In this document: one piece after another, positions 49,576-62,100 of the stretch | Numbering within the stretch: the first letter of the stretch is position 1 | Layout of the letters: every line of letters begins with the position of its first letter | Origin: Rhyzopertha dominica | Taxonomy: Eukaryota; Arthropoda; Insecta; Coleoptera; Bostrichidae | Length of the DNA stretch: 64,000 nucleotides | Reading direction: 5' to 3' | Assembly (NCBI GenBank): GCA_025024175.1 | Contig: QCXZ01000064.1 | Location: forward strand, 62,331,325 to 62,395,324 | Position numbers and translations under genes: made by a program | The notes under the pieces: model-generated | Databases searched by the model: none | The model's input: the letters and a program-made list of their open reading frames with translations, nothing else | Told to the model about the DNA's origin: nothing

Positions 49576-51141
49576 CTGTATGTGTCGACTAAATAGGAGT
49601 TGTTTTCGTCATGTTTTTCTAATCTACTGCCTTGAGGCATATTTTCAAACAAATCTTTTACAAAACAGGCATCTGTTTCCTAGGGTACGATATATTAATG
49701 CAAATGTAAACTACACTGGATTTAACGAGATTTTAAACCATATTTTTGATATTTTTTTCGATATCAAGCTTTGAGTACAACTGATAATTTAATAAACATT
49801 CAACCAGGTTTCCCCAACAGTTATTTGGATAGTTTTTTTCCAAATCTACTACAATTTCATGTGGTGCGTTATATTTATTTTGTATCAACTGAAATAGTTT
49901 TTTTTTTGACTGGATATGCACAAAATAGACGCGTTATACAAAGAGATAAAAAGACTCAAACGGTTTTCAAGGAAGAACTGGAAAAATAAACGATTTTGTG
50001 TATAAGTTGTCACAATTATTTACTTGTTTGTAGAAACTTTCTTTGTATTCAATTGATTAACCATTGCTTAATAATAGTACTCTCATTTTTAGTTGGTCGT
50101 AATATACCTGTAGCAAGTTTATTGCCAATTTTCCACACGGCATCTTTTCATATTTCTTTTATGCTTACTATAAATGCAAATGTTGTGGTGTCCACCTTAC
50201 TAAAAATAAAAAACGCTTGCTTTATATGAAAAAAAAAACACGGAATCGATGGAATACAGGCTTGTTTTTGTGTGGCCAGAACGACTTGTGCTGATATGCA
50301 CACTATCCTGACCTCAATTGCATTAGGAATGTCGGATATTTCTGCCCTGTGAATACTTCAAGTTGCAGTNTTTCGCCATCAGTCTTCTGGGAATGCAAAN
50401 GTTATAATGTTGTCTTCACATTAATATAATTATACGAAATTAAATTAATGGTTGTATTATACAAAGTGTTGATAAATAGATTAAGGGTTATTTCGAAAAA
50501 TTCGAAAAGAAAACAGATAATTTAAGATTAAAATAAGCACTGAAACGTAGCAATCTGTTATTAGGACGAAAATATGATGTCATTAAATGGTTTTTTTTAA
50601 ATAGAACTTAATCCTTATGTCATTGACATAAAAAACAATCAAAATGGGCATAATTGACACTTGACTTGACATTGTCAAAGTCGCACATAGATACTTCAAG
50701 GTTTGGAGGTAGTACTCGCATTTTAGCTCGAATACCAGCTTGTAATCCTTGCAATGTTTGTGGACGGTCTACATATACTTTACTTTTTCAAGTAAAAATA
50801 GTAAAACCTAACAGCAGTGTATTTATAAATACAAGCTTGAGCCTTGAGTTTGCTCGTTATAAAAAATAACTCCGGAGTTTATTTCTATGTAACCTGCCAA
50901 CATGCAACATCTTGTATTGCTTATGAACTATATCATTTAAAAAAAATAGGAATTTGATAGTTCTTTCAAGCCATCGGTGATTATAAATTGATGTACATAA
51001 ACAAACGCATTTGCTCTTATAGTAGCTAAAATCAGTTAGTTTCATAATACTCTAGTCACAGTTAAAGAAATGGTTCTGTTTCTTTAATAAATTTCTTTAC
51101 TTATCTGACGCTGAGTTCCCATGTTAACCATTTTTTTTGTT
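49576..51141. other. Unassigned AT-rich stretch
   Basis: Only short, low-complexity or unlike-anything frames were found here; none is supported. N bases occur at 50370 and 50400. Confidence 0.45.
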
Positions 51142-51528
51142 TCATACTATGACCACATAATAAGACGTCACGTGTGTTGTTTTNAATAAATACCAACGTA
51201 CTCTGTTAATGACCTCGACAAGCTTCATACTTCCGAAAGGAGAAAAAAGCCATTTGTTTGTAGAAAACCATTCGTCATCGGCCAAAATTTCGCATACGGA
51301 AACATTTGCTAGTTGAATCACGATGTCATGTACCGCGGTGGCCTTTTGGTGTGGCCAATTTGCATTATTTATAGCATTTATTAGAAACGATAAATTAAGC
51401 ACGGTACGTGCAGTATACGAGATATCCGCGTTACGTAATTTCGTTATGACTATTAATTCTGCGTTTTCATTGCTTTGAGCGTTTTCGCTGGCCTTCCTGT
51501 TTTGTTTCAAAGCCGTTTCATGATGCAA
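51142..51528 (-). CDS. Hypothetical ORF, 128 codons
   Basis: The minus-strand frame begins MHHETALKQNRKASENAQSN and contains ITKLRNADISYTARTVLNL, ANWPHQKATAVHDIVIQLAN and ADDEWFSTNKWLFSPFGS. An N at 51184 leaves one residue unknown. Its composition is more protein-like than that of neighbouring frames. I recognise no domain and see no convincing splice sites. It may be a TE fragment, an exon of an unknown gene, or chance; I favour a TE fragment. Confidence 0.2.
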   Translation of the reverse strand: MHHETALKQNRKASENAQSNENAELIVITKLRNADISYTARTVLNLSFLINAINNANWPHQKATAVHDIVIQLANVSVCEILADDEWFSTNKWLFSPFGSMKLVEVINRVRWYLXKTTHVTSYYVVIV

Positions 51529-51814
51529 TTTACGGCCCTTGCATATTTTTAACGTTTTCGTTTATTATCGGTTACGTCGGGAGATTTTATCAAAGCTGTT
51601 ATTCCAGCATTTGCTGGTTGTAAGAGGAGAAATCTTATTTTTGCTGTTTTATTTTACACCTGCACATCGTTTATTTTATCATGGCAGTTCAGTTTGTTTT
51701 TCCGTGAAATTTTGTTATTAAATGTGTTATTGTTTTGGTACCAATGACAAATTTGGACTTTTGGATATCCAACTCTATAATTTTTACTCTTCAAATCCTT
51801 TCCAAATTAGCAAT

Positions 51815-51975
51815 AAAATATAGGGTGATCGATTAAAAAAACCACTGGAACCAGACGTATCTTAGGAACTTGGCGACGGTAATTGTAGACAATTTTGCTT
51901 TTTTTCGATGGTTTTTATGGTAAAGGAGCTATGGTCCAAGTTGTCTTAGGTATTACACCCTGTATAGGTTGGGTG
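51815..51975. repeat. Small MITE-like repeat
   Basis: It is bounded by TATAGGGTGATCGATTAAAA on the left and ATTACACCCTGTATAGG on the right, the (T)ACAGGGTG / CACCCTGTA end type seen repeatedly in this window. The 160-bp interior has no coding capacity. Confidence 0.45.
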
Positions 51976-54076
51976 AAATAGGATATGAGTTCAAATTTTT
52001 ACTTATCGATTAAAATATTAAACATTGAGGCCATTACAAGCGTCTACAGTTCATTTGTATACTAATTTGCTCTCTTTCCTCATTGATTTTTGCATTTGAC
52101 GTTACTTTTGCCCTTTTCCATGTAGGTATTAGCGTGTGACGCAGATAGCTGGAATTAGTCCCATTAAGGACTAACGGACTCGAAATGGATTATTTAACTC
52201 GCAGGATAATGAAAAAACCTTGTTGCTCGTAACGACGTAAGCTACCAACGGTGATTAGTGACAGTTGGAAAGTTAATTTTAATGCAGTGGGAGTACGTTG
52301 CGTGAAGCACGATCAAAAAACTTCTCAAATCAAGCTTTTTGGGCTATACGTAAACGATATTACATAACAGTAAATATTTGTCTGTTTCTGGCTCAGTTTT
52401 TCTTGCATTCCGATTCTGTATTTTTTTGTAACTTTATAAAACTTCCCGCTCTAGGTTTTCGTCTACTTTTCGTGCTAATACTTTTTTTTTACATAACGCT
52501 CGATACAGCTTCAAATCTATCCTCAAATTTTTCAAATGCAGCACTTTGTGGCAGTCTTACGTCTGGGTATATTCGATTGTAGATTCTTTAGGCAATAAAA
52601 TATTCTTAACGAATAAAATGTACTCTTATTTTGAGACATAATTATACAGGATGGGAAAGTCTGTCTGTCAGGGGACAAAATTTTATGCAAAAAGCGTAGT
52701 AAAAACCTTCAAGACTTCATTCCTACGAAATTTTTCCTTTTGCTGAATTTAAAACACCTTCTATACTTTCGAGGTTCATTTTAAAGAGATCGATTTGAAA
52801 CAGCTGATCTAATTGCGCCATCGTTTTTAGGGCACATTAATTTGTTTGGTGCCCGCATGTTTCCTGTAAAACGTGCTGGAGACGTACACGTGAAGTTTTT
52901 CTTGTTTAACTTGCAAATTATGAGTGACTATACGAATAAATGTGGCGATGAAAACAGCAAAAAGTTTATGCACGGGTAGCACGTGTGTGGATTGTGGGAC
53001 GCAAAAATATTTGCTATGCAGAAATAATAGCGACATTGGATAAATTCTGACCTTCCTGACGATGAGCGTGGTTGTAGAATGATTGCAAGTTTTTCTTCAT
53101 CGGCGTGTGCTTGCCTGTCATCCGCAATTTTTTAAATGTACATATATCCGTTTTTAAATCAGTTTTAGGCTTTTGATGGAATCTGTTGTTGTCAGCATCC
53201 AGGGCTAAAACTTTTTTCTTTTGTCTTGAAGAGGTGTAAATCTTTAATCAAACAGTTTTGACTACCAAGGCTGAAAACTGCACATTTATTTTCTTCCTTT
53301 TTGCTATCTCAAAATTCAATTTCGTTCGTATTAGTGTATTTGACTTGGTTGGTTGTTTTTTCCTAATTTTGATTGAGGATTTCGCGTTTCCTGTTCTATT
53401 TGTGCTGCGATTACATGACATGACAGTTGAGCAGGAGTTGTTTTCGTTCCCAGTTTTCTGTCATTTACTATTATTGTGTCAAATTATTTTTCACCTTCCA
53501 CATTTTGCTACAATAATTGTTTTTTTTTTTATAATCAGTATACGAGGGCTCTCTTCATCTTCTGATGGATTACAAAAATAAGATCTCTTTACATAAAACG
53601 TTTTTAATTTTTTTATGTTGCCATTAATTTATTTTTCGTTTCGAAGATGTGTTAATTACATGTAAAATTTTGCTTACAGAGGTTTTTGTACCATAGTCGA
53701 TGGTTTTTAAATAAAACAAATACCTAAGAATGAGACAGATTATTTTGATTTCATTACATTTCTGAATTTTTGTAGATTGTGGTTGGGATCAAAAGTATCT
53801 AACTACGTTAATTTGATCATTGGGAATACTCGAGATAGTTTCATAGAAATTATATAGCATGACGATATATCAAATGGTAGTTTTTTGGTTACTTCTGTCG
53901 CTAAGTTGTTCATAACAAATTTTACAAGGATGGGGCTTCTCATAATTGTGCCTTTTTATTGTTTGATAAAGTCAACACATGTCACGTTTATTTATGTTAG
54001 TATAATTTGAATAAAGTTCCAATTTTCCTTAATAGATGATATCAAAACATAGTTGTTTGATAATTTGATATGAGGA
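51976..54076. other. Unassigned AT-rich stretch
   Basis: Hydrophobic frames such as 53258-53581 reflect T-rich composition rather than membrane proteins with recognisable family features. No repeat arms or RNA motifs were identified. Confidence 0.45.
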
Positions 54077-54340
54077 TTGAGCACAGCGAGGGAAGTAAGC
54101 GTAAAAATCTTAGTAGATGAAATGTATAAACATACACATTGCTGGAAAGCCAGTAGTAACGAATACATAAGTATGGAAACAAAATATTGCAAAGTGAACA
54201 ATAGAGAATTACACAAGATACAAAGAGCAGAAAATAGAAGTCAAAGAATTAGTAAAAGAAGCCAAAGAGATGCTTGAGAAGAATTGGGGGCGAAAATGGA
54301 GGAAAACAGTAAAGCTGTTAGTGCTTATAAATTACAATAT
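54077..54340 (+). pseudogene. LINE-type coding fragment
   Basis: The plus strand reads NNRELHKIQRAENR and, one base shifted, KELVKEAKEMLEKNWGAKME then ENSKAVSAYK. The pattern KEAKExxxxxxGxKMEEN is typical of the region between endonuclease and RT in R1/Jockey-like non-LTR elements. The continuation is lost. Similarity is by pattern only. Confidence 0.45.
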
Positions 54341-55260
54341 GTATATTATTGACGCAGGTGCCTAAATACTATACTAGAGAGTATATTTTGGGCAGGTTGG
54401 CCTTTCTTCAAGGATTTATGCTCATATTCAATTATGTGTCCTTGTTGATGTTCAATTTTATTTTGAATCTTGTTTGTGGGTTCATTCTTGAGTTCTTCAT
54501 GTGTGTTAGCATCACCCAGCGTTCTGGTTACCTCGTGATGGCATTCTTCCTTGTGTATAACTATATCATTTTCTTTTATAATTGTTTAAGAAACTTTTTT
54601 GTTGTGTTTGAAGCTTCTTCTGTTCTGTTCGTCTGGTTATCGGTTACCATGTTGACAGCTTCAAGCCTTTCTGTGTCATTGCTGGTTATTTTGTGTATAA
54701 TGTCTAATTCTTTGATTATCAGTGTAGTAGGAGTCTTTAATCTGCCTTGCTGTACTGGTTATAGGCAGTTGTAAGCCTCACTGCTCTTCCTCTGGTCGTC
54801 AAGATCGTTAGCTTCGTAAGAAGTTTCGTCGTGTTGATTCGTCGTGTTTCTTTTTGACCTGTCTCGCCTGCTAGGTACATCGCTATCTCCGTTGCAAAAC
54901 CGCTCGATTAAAACCGTGGACTTTGATATCATGTCGTCACTAGGACTGTGGACGGGTGGGAACCTCGACATGCGACGTATACCCGGGCAAACCGCGGCGT
55001 CCGGTCTTCTAACAGCTGATGCTCTCTGGTCGCGTGAAACACTATTAATACTGCTGTTTGTTTTTCAATGAACGGAACTAACACACTGGCACTGTCAATG
55101 ACTGGGCGGTTTCTTGCACTTTCTAATTTCAAGTTCGCCGGCTGCACGCGTAGCCACGTCTGGATGGTTGTCCCTAGATCTACCGCTTTACGACGACATC
55201 TTGATATCCAGTTGGCATGCACGCTTTCCAGTAAATAACATTTAATTCGGTTGATGATGT
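54341..55260 (-). other. Hydrophilic minus-strand open regions of unknown origin
   Basis: Minus-strand frames at 54759-54971 (MSRFPPVHSPSDDMISKSTV; Ser/Asp/Arg-rich) and 54929-55222 (WISRCRRKAVDLGTTIQTWL) sit in GC-richer sequence than their surroundings. The plus-strand hydrophobic frame at 54349-54774 is probably their complement shadow. They could be the gag-like ORF of a retroelement. I do not recognise a domain. Confidence 0.3.
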
Positions 55261-55329
55261 TTTATAAATAAGCTGTCAAAGCTTGACACTTCACTTCTTC
55301 TGCTGCTGTTTCATCTTACTTGAGCAAGT

Positions 55330-55543
55330 ACGACACAATAGCTACACGTCGAATGAGTGTGTTGCTTCGCCAGGTGTACCTCAGGGTTCGAATATTGGCC
55401 CCTTGTTGTTTTTGTTATTCATTAATGGTATCACATGTGTCATTCGTAATAATAAGCTGCTTTATGCTGATGACTTGAAAGTATATCGTGACATTAACTC
55501 TATTCACGAGTTCTTGAATATTTTTATGACCATTTGGTCCTAA
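55330..55543 (+). pseudogene. Non-LTR reverse transcriptase fragment
   Basis: The plus-strand frame contains RHNSYTSNECVASPGVPQGS and GPLLFLLFINGITCVIRNNK, then LLYADDLKVYRDI. These are RT motifs of Jockey-like LINEs: GVPQGSxLGPLLF and the catalytic YADD. It ends at a stop soon after. Upstream RT and downstream thumb sequences are missing. Confidence 0.9.
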
Positions 55544-55923
55544 TCGAATTAAGAATTTATACATTAAATGTCAGTTACACTTGCCCATCTCTTTGAAATA
55601 CCATCTGGCAACGGTGCACAGGAACATGAGCCGGCATTAATGAGAATTGTTCTAATCGTTCTCGCTACTTCGTAGAGCTTGCCTTATTACTCATTTCCTG
55701 TAAACTTGTATCACGAACACACGGGCTCATATAGACCATACAATGATAAGATAAAGGTAATTGACTTGTTAGAGATGGGAGCCTTTATCTGCCACTGATG
55801 CTTGTGGTCTGTTTGCCAACAATCAACTACACCAATCCACCAAACAGCACATTTTCAACACCGAAAATGTTGAACAATTTAGAATGAAGAAATCTGATTT
55901 TTTAAATTGATATAGTATAGTTG

Positions 55924-57563
55924 CAAGCAACGATCTATGAGACTCATTATACGAACAGCCGATTACCGCTCACAATGGTTTACAAGTATTACCTGAAGCT
56001 GTCGTAAATAACAGATTGGTTCGGCACGTTCCACTGTTTTGTGGCGGAGTGGATTGTATCCAAAAATTGTGTTTAGGCTTTTTTAGATTTTTTTCCGTAC
56101 ACATTAATAAGTGGTACTATTATTTGAACTACCAATATTTCTCATCTAATAGCTTTTAATGTATGACTAAATCGTATCCTTTCCTAATTTAATGGGTAGT
56201 ATCTATTTTTATAGCCATGAATGGTAAACATTCCAATTTCAATGCGGCAGCCCATACTTTCTAATTTTTGATCGCAGTGTGTAATTTCTACCTGTATATT
56301 TTTTTGGAAATAAGAAGAAATCGGAACTATTGTACTCCTACTATAAACAGTATTGAAAGCATATGTGTTTACGTATATTTTAAGGTTTTACAGCATACAA
56401 GCGTACCAAGTGCAATATTTTTTACTTATTCAGTAATACTCACATATATGCTTACATTTAGCCACTTATTAAGAGGTGTTTGTGACAAATACATTTCCTA
56501 GGGCAACTGGTCAAACAGATTTTGCTGGTTTTAAACCGATTATCATTCTGATATGAATNCGGAAGTGTTTGAAAATTGGTTCAAAAGCATTTTATTGCCC
56601 AAATTGCCACCAAACAGCGTCATAGTAATGGACNACGCTAGTTACCATTCAGAGCAAGTGGATAAACAACTAATAAGGCAACCATTCAAGAGTTTTTAAG
56701 AGAATATTTATATTTCGAAGAGGACTACACAAANAAAGATTTGTTGGGAGTGCTTGGCACAAAAGAAATTGACATTCTCGCTTCTGAATGTGGACACACC
56801 ATTCTACAATTACCCCCATATCATTGCATTTTTAACCCCATTGAAATGATATGGGGGCAGTTGAAACAAAGAATTCGACGAGGGAACACAGATGGAAAGT
56901 TTAGCAATGAAATGCTGCTAAAAATTAGACCTGAAGCTGAAGTGTCGATGCATGGAGAAATTCAGTACGGCATGTAATGGACATTGAAAATCTATACAGA
57001 GCAAATCATGTACAAGAATTAATAATAGCAGTTAATCGTGATTTTAGCAGTGAAAGTGATAGTTTTAGTTTGTGACTCTTGTAATGTGCTTATTCACAAG
57101 CTGTATGAACATAATCGATACCGTATATAAATTTTATTGTGCACTTTTGTAATTTTTTTTCTAACAAATGTAAATAATTTTCTACTTACTAATTTGTAAG
57201 TTTTTGTATTAAATTTGTATAAATTCGTTATGACATGCAAAGGCTTTTATTTTATACATCGGAAAATTTAAACCCAATAAGGTATCACATAAAAATAGAT
57301 TGCGGGTCGCGCCAGTTAGCATCAGGTCTGCATTAAATAAAATTTGTTATAAAAGCTTCTATGTTTTATTGATTGCTAAATTATCACAACTAACACATTT
57401 CAAAGATTTATAGTGGAAACGTTAAAATTCAAGGCAACAAGATTTTGTTGAATACGGCCCATTTAGGAACTTTGAAGCGTGCCACTAATCCCAATAGTTT
57501 AGGACGGCCGACCATCAAGCTGTAAAACCCTCTGCATAAGTCAGTCTCTTAGACCGTTGCTTG
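55924..57563 (+). mobile_element. DDE_3-type transposon, copy E
   Basis: The left end CAAGCAACGATCTATGAGAC is matched at the right by the inverse GTCTCTTAGACCGTTGCTTG. It is the most complete copy of this family here, about 1.64 kb, and is inverted relative to copy D. About 200 bp at 56371-56570 is absent from copy D and sits between GTGTTT repeats. N bases occur at 56559, 56634 and 56734. Confidence 0.9.
56520..57075 (+). pseudogene. Copy E transposase remnant
   Basis: Blocks on the plus strand are DYHSDMN and EVFENWFKSILLPKLPPNSV, VIVMD with an N in the next codon then ASYHSEQVDK, a shift, and DLLGVLGTKEIDILASECGH. PYHCIFNPIEMIWGQLKQRI follows with the third acidic residue (NPIE), then RRGNTDGKFSNEMLLKIR. 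A shift near 56950 precedes ENLYRANHVQELIIAVNRDF. The family is the DDE_3/Tc1-like group common in insect genomes. The N-terminal helix-turn-helix and first Asp are not clear upstream of 56520. It is not functional. Confidence 0.88.
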
Positions 57564-58226
57564 ATACTTTACCTACACATTAAAAAGACAAATAATGTTA
57601 ATATAAAGGGTATCCCACTGGAATCAGCATTGATGGGTTATGGAAAAACTATAATTTTGCAGGGACAACCTACTAAAACATTTTAAAGCAGCTAGCACTT
57701 CCGAATACGCTTCAAGAACTTGTATTCATGAACCCAAATTGATTGATTAAGACAAATAACTTTTAGATAATCAGTAGTAAATTTAAACAAGTAATTCAGT
57801 AAATATTGAAGTGCCGAACTTCCATACATTGCATAGTTTACTGTAGTGGTTAATGAGATGTTATAGAATTGATTTATAGTTTTACCAACAAAATCAAACG
57901 CTGGGAGTCTGTTGACCGAGGTGATCAAAGAAAAGGTCCACTGTTGTCTATCAATCATAAAAGAGGGATCTTGTAAAAAGTGTTTATTTGAGGGTTGGTA
58001 CTATGTTGAGGTGTTCGCTATCATATTGGTGGAAAAGATTTCTTTAATCGGCGAGTGGTAAATCGTCCAAGCAAAACCTTAGGAAAGTGTCTAAACAGTT
58101 TGTTTCCAAGCTAACTAATTATATACGATGGTCAGAATGGAAAACAGTCACTTAAATAAAAAACAACTATCCAGTTTTACGTGTGGAATTGTTGTTAACC
58201 CCTAATTTTTCGTTCATTGCCTAGCT

Positions 58227-58560
58227 CTAAAAGAATCCACAGTTTGAAACACCTCTCCAGCATCCAGAGACGAAATGATCTCGAGGTGCGTTATTGTCCT
58301 CGCGGCCAAATGTTTTCAGGGCGGTCTGTAGGCATCGTAAAGCATAGTCATTTGTGATGTGGGCATGGCTGGCTCTTTTGTTCCCCTCTCCTTGCTGCCA
58401 GACTTGAGAGAGCATCAAGAGCTCCCAACTCGCCAAATTAGAGCCGGCTGGCTGCGAGGACCTTCAGATTGCAGCGCACTTGAAGATTGCATGGGGCACA
58501 GATTCGATGGGAATCTCGCCTTTTCAATGCGGTTGCGGTTTTATTATTATTATTTCAGTT
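58227..58560. other. GC-richer patch of unknown origin
   Basis: Base composition rises and frames are open on both strands (minus strand: SWELLMLSQVWQQGEGNKRA). A short ATT repeat at 58542-58555 at one edge suggests it could be a truncated LINE or SINE-type insertion. No domain is recognised. Confidence 0.3.
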
Positions 58561-58849
58561 GGTCTGGAGTGGTCGCACTTATCCATTGTGCAAATGCCGA
58601 AATCCTACTCAAATGTTTCATTATCTAGAAGCCCACATATAATTTTTGTTCATTTTACCCAAAAGTCTTGAGTGTGCTTAGTCATTAATATCTTCATGTC
58701 ATAGTAAACTGATGAAATTAAATCTGTATCCGATTTGAGGCCAATCAGCATCTTGCCTGTGTTGTCTAAAGGTATGTGAAAGGTTTCTTTGATGAGGTTT
58801 CTGTTAATTTCTTCCGATCTTATTTGCTCAATAGGTGCCAGCGAGTCTT

Positions 58850-59974
58850 GCTGGGTGGCGAAATGTCTGATGTCGGCAGAGTGACGTCGGGAGTCCCTCA
58901 AGGATCTATCCAGGGACCAATTTTGTTTTAATTTACGCCGCTAATTTACTCTCGAAGCCCAAATTTTCAACTCGCGTGGCATACGCTGACGATACTTACC
59001 TTTTACACCATTTTAACCCACAGAACATAGAGAGGGCATGCTTAGAAATGAATGAGGACCTAGGCAACATTAGTGAATGTTCTAGTAACATTAACTTAAA
59101 GTTGAACAGCAATAAGTGTTCTGTAGTATACTTCGCGTCGAAATCGTCACAAAAATGTTTTGTGAAGGATCATATTAAAGTACATGTGGATCATAATCAA
59201 CTGTCGGTATATGAAAGCATCAAAAGTCTTGGTTTAAGTATAGATAATGACCTTCGTTTTAAAAATCACGTGTCTTCTGTTATTAAAGAATGTTATGTTG
59301 CTTTAAAGCTCTTGTACTCTAATCATCTTATTCTCAACTTTAAACTTAAAAAAAATTATGCGAATCTCTGGTAATCCCTCACTTACTTTATTGTTTTATG
59401 GTATACTTTCCTTGTCTTGATGCCGTTAATAAATACAGGCTTCAGAAGGTGCAGAATAACTGCTGCAGATTCATATTTGGACTAAAAAAGTATGCTCATA
59501 TCAGTAAGTGCATACAGTAACTTAAATGGTTAAAAATTGATCAACTTTATCATCATCACCTTGCAACTTTTTTGTTTCGTGTCTTTCAATCCTCTTCGCC
59601 AAAATATTTGCGTGATAAGTTTAATAGTCGTCGTAGCTTGCATTGCACTGATTTATCTCTTAGATATCTCCATCATTTATCAATGCCTAGCTTCCAAACC
59701 TCCCTATACACGCGGTCTTTTACTTATATAACGCTGTAAAATGTTATAATGAACACTATGATTTGTTTACTAAAATATGCTCTGCAGAAATTTTCAAAAT
59801 ACAAATGATGTATAGGTTAAGTCATTAGCTGGTAATTATAGTCAAAGCAGGGTACTATAGTTGTCTGTGTTTATAGTTTGTTGAACTAAGTTTGTATTTT
59901 TTGGTTGAGTGGAATAGCTACGCTAGACTTCGCCCAATAGTATGGTTAAATAAAATCCTATTATTATTATTATA
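58850..59974 (+). mobile_element. Jockey-like LINE, 3' half with (TTA)n tail
   Basis: RT and C-terminal coding remnants (see the pseudogene entry) are followed by a noncoding end, GGTTAAATAAAATCCTATTA, and an ATT repeat ending at 59974. The 5' part is missing, as expected for 5'-truncated target-primed insertion. A target duplication could not be fixed. Confidence 0.82.
58885..59810 (+). pseudogene. LINE reverse transcriptase C-terminal half, broken
   Basis: The remnant starts with VTSGVPQGSIQGPILF and a stop. After a shift comes the catalytic VAYADDTYLLHHF, then NINLKLNSNKCSVVYFASKS and LSVYESIKSLGLSIDNDLRF, open until 59374. Further shifted blocks are LDAVNKYRLQKVQNNCCRFI, FGLKKYAHISKCI, LKWLKIDQLYHHHLATFLFR and SSSPKYLRDKFNSRRSLH. 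This order matches the RT finger-palm end and conserved C-terminal region of Jockey/CR1-like elements. Stops and shifts make it noncoding. Confidence 0.92.
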
Positions 59975-59994
59975 GTACCTATGTTTTTATTCAG

Positions 59995-60120
59995 ATTCTT
60001 TCTACTTCATCGTTCCAAGTCTTTCTCGGTCCGACTGTCCTTCTGAGTTGATTTACCGTGTCAGTTTCTTTCCCCAACTTCTTCTGCGGCCATATCTATT
60101 CTAGTCTCCGAAATATGCTT
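59995..60120 (-). pseudogene. Short LINE C-terminal fragment
   Basis: The minus strand reads RRTVGPRKTWNDEVERI, a variant of the GRPRKTWxDEV motif that ends many insect LINE polyproteins. Nothing else of the element is evident nearby. The frame is short, so this is tentative. Confidence 0.4.
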
Positions 60121-61555
60121 TCTTTTCGAGAGATCTTTAAGTCAAGGTGAGAAGAATGCAATGAAGCCTTTCTTCATTTCGATGACGGATTTCGACCTTA
60201 TCCGGGTCGTTATCAAGCCATCAACATCTCAATTTTTTGTAAAATTTTTAAAGTATTCACACTTCTGCAAATTAATTGCTAAATTTATTTCCCTGAAGCG
60301 ATGCTTGCCTATTTCCAATAATCTGAGTTGCTCTTCGAGGCAATTATGCCACCCAATAGCCGGTGACTTCACAGAATTTCGAAAAAGATAATTCACCAAT
60401 ACGAACAAAAAATTTAATACTTTGGAACCAGAAGATGATGGACTTGATAATTTAAAACTTACGGGCGTGTTTTGTATTTTCTTTTATTATCTAAAAGCTC
60501 TTTCTTTAAGTGTAACTTCACCTCTTGTAATATTCTCTAATTTTGTCCATATTTGCTTATTGGACGTGCCATTATCATTTTTTCTTTTGATAATATGTTC
60601 CAAAAGGTTGCTTTCTTCCTTTAATATCAACTGAACATCGTTGTCTATCCAGTTTATGTGTTTTAAGTCTTAATCCAACTGCTTGACAGTTCCCATGCCA
60701 ATACAAAAAAAATCATCTACATATTTGGCTTATAATAAGACATTCTTCATAATTTGATGTTTCGTTTCTTTAAAATATGACAAAATTTTTTGGTAGAATT
60801 TGAGACTTTTTCAAGCTGTTTAATTGATTCAGTGTTTCACAATAAATGTAGCCTCGAAGATTGTCAAGTTATGAATTAATTTTAGACTATTTATTGATTG
60901 ATGGTAGTTCATGCTAGGTAACAGTTCATGATTATCTTTCGCCATTTTTACATTTTATAGCACAAACTATTCCTCTCTGTTATTTACGCTCCGAAAGTTT
61001 CGCGAACACAACGGGCTTCTAGGGGCAAGGAGATATTTTTCCTTTATCATCGACCAAATTTCCGAGGGCCGTGCTCGCTGCTTGTGCGCCTATTCCTTAA
61101 CAAAACGCTAACCGTTTATCTTACGAATAAGACCCTATCGCATGTTTTCTCTCTAAATACTGGGTTAAATTGAAATTTATAATTGGCAATTATCGTATGT
61201 TTGTACAAAAAACCCTTGCAATGGAAGACCCCCTGCGAGTGTGCGATGAACTAAGCGAAAAATGATGTTGCAGCAAAAACGAGAATTGATGTCTTAATAA
61301 TATTTACGCCCTGTTTAGATGAATTGACTGTTTGGATAACAAGAGGGGAATATAGAAAATATTACACTTTTGAGACTCTTAGATCCCGGAAAAAGGGTTC
61401 TGTTAGTTTTCACATGATTTTTGGATTGCAAACACATTCATTTGTAAAGGTTGATGATCTTAAAAGCTTGCTATAGCACCACTTTCTTTTTGTTGCTTTT
61501 GGGAAAACCTATTATGATAGTTACAGTCAGGACGAAATAATTTTTGGAGGATCTA
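60121..61555. other. Unassigned AT-rich stretch
   Basis: No supported coding, RNA or repeat feature was found. Confidence 0.5.
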
Positions 61556-61559
61556 CTTG

Positions 61560-62100
61560 AAATCTTTCTATCATTATGTTGAAGTTGAAGGAATAAATAA
61601 CCACAAATTTTTCTTAAATTCAATGTCAACATCCTGTATATCAAAAACAAAGCGTTTTCAGAAATTTTTTATTCGAAAAAAGTTCCTAAAATTGCATTTT
61701 CTATCACTTTTCAACCGTTGTCAGTTTCAATAACATTTTTGTGATTTCACAAAATATTGGCGGTGTAGTGTTTTTCAATCAAAAAGCAATTTTACAGAAC
61801 GAATGAGGTCCTTTTATGACAAACTCCAAAGAGACATGTTTTATTTAGANTTAAGTAATTAGTGATTACAAAACTGTATTAGTTTTGTTTTTATTGTAAC
61901 TTATGCCGTTATGATTACTACCAAATTTGAAATTGATATCTTTTATAGTTCAGGAATAGTCTTAAAAATCCTTTTTATAAAATTCAATTTCAACGCCTTG
62001 TATATTAAAAAACAAGCTTTTTCGGATTTTTTTTTATTCAAAAAATTGCTTTTTCTATCACCTGTCAAACATTGTCGGTGTATTTCGAGGACACCCTGTA
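61560..62100. repeat. MITE-type repeat cluster
   Basis: Two related blocks run in the same direction. At about 61615-61670, CAATGTCAACATCCTGTATA is followed by AAAAACAAAGCGTTTTCAG. At about 61981-62035, CAATTTCAACGCCTTGTATA is followed by AAAAAACAAGCTTTTTCGG. Both resemble the fold-back arm near 44516-44555 (CTTCAACACCCTGTATATCA, then ATGAAGCATTTTCGG). The block ends GGACACCCTGTA exactly where transposon copy C begins. An N lies at 61850. Confidence 0.65.

Noticed and set aside
53258..53581. Hydrophobic ORF that looks like a multi-pass membrane protein
   Set aside because: It is T-rich sequence producing Phe/Leu/Ile runs, with no family feature or splice context.
54349..54774. 141-codon hydrophobic plus-strand ORF
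   Set aside because: It probably mirrors a Lys/Asn-rich, TE-like minus strand, and no membrane family is recognised.
58650..58901. Minus-strand ORF overlapping the start of the LINE RT
   Set aside because: It overlaps plus-strand GVPQGS-type RT sequence at one end and has no recognisable domain, so a shadow or composite is more likely.
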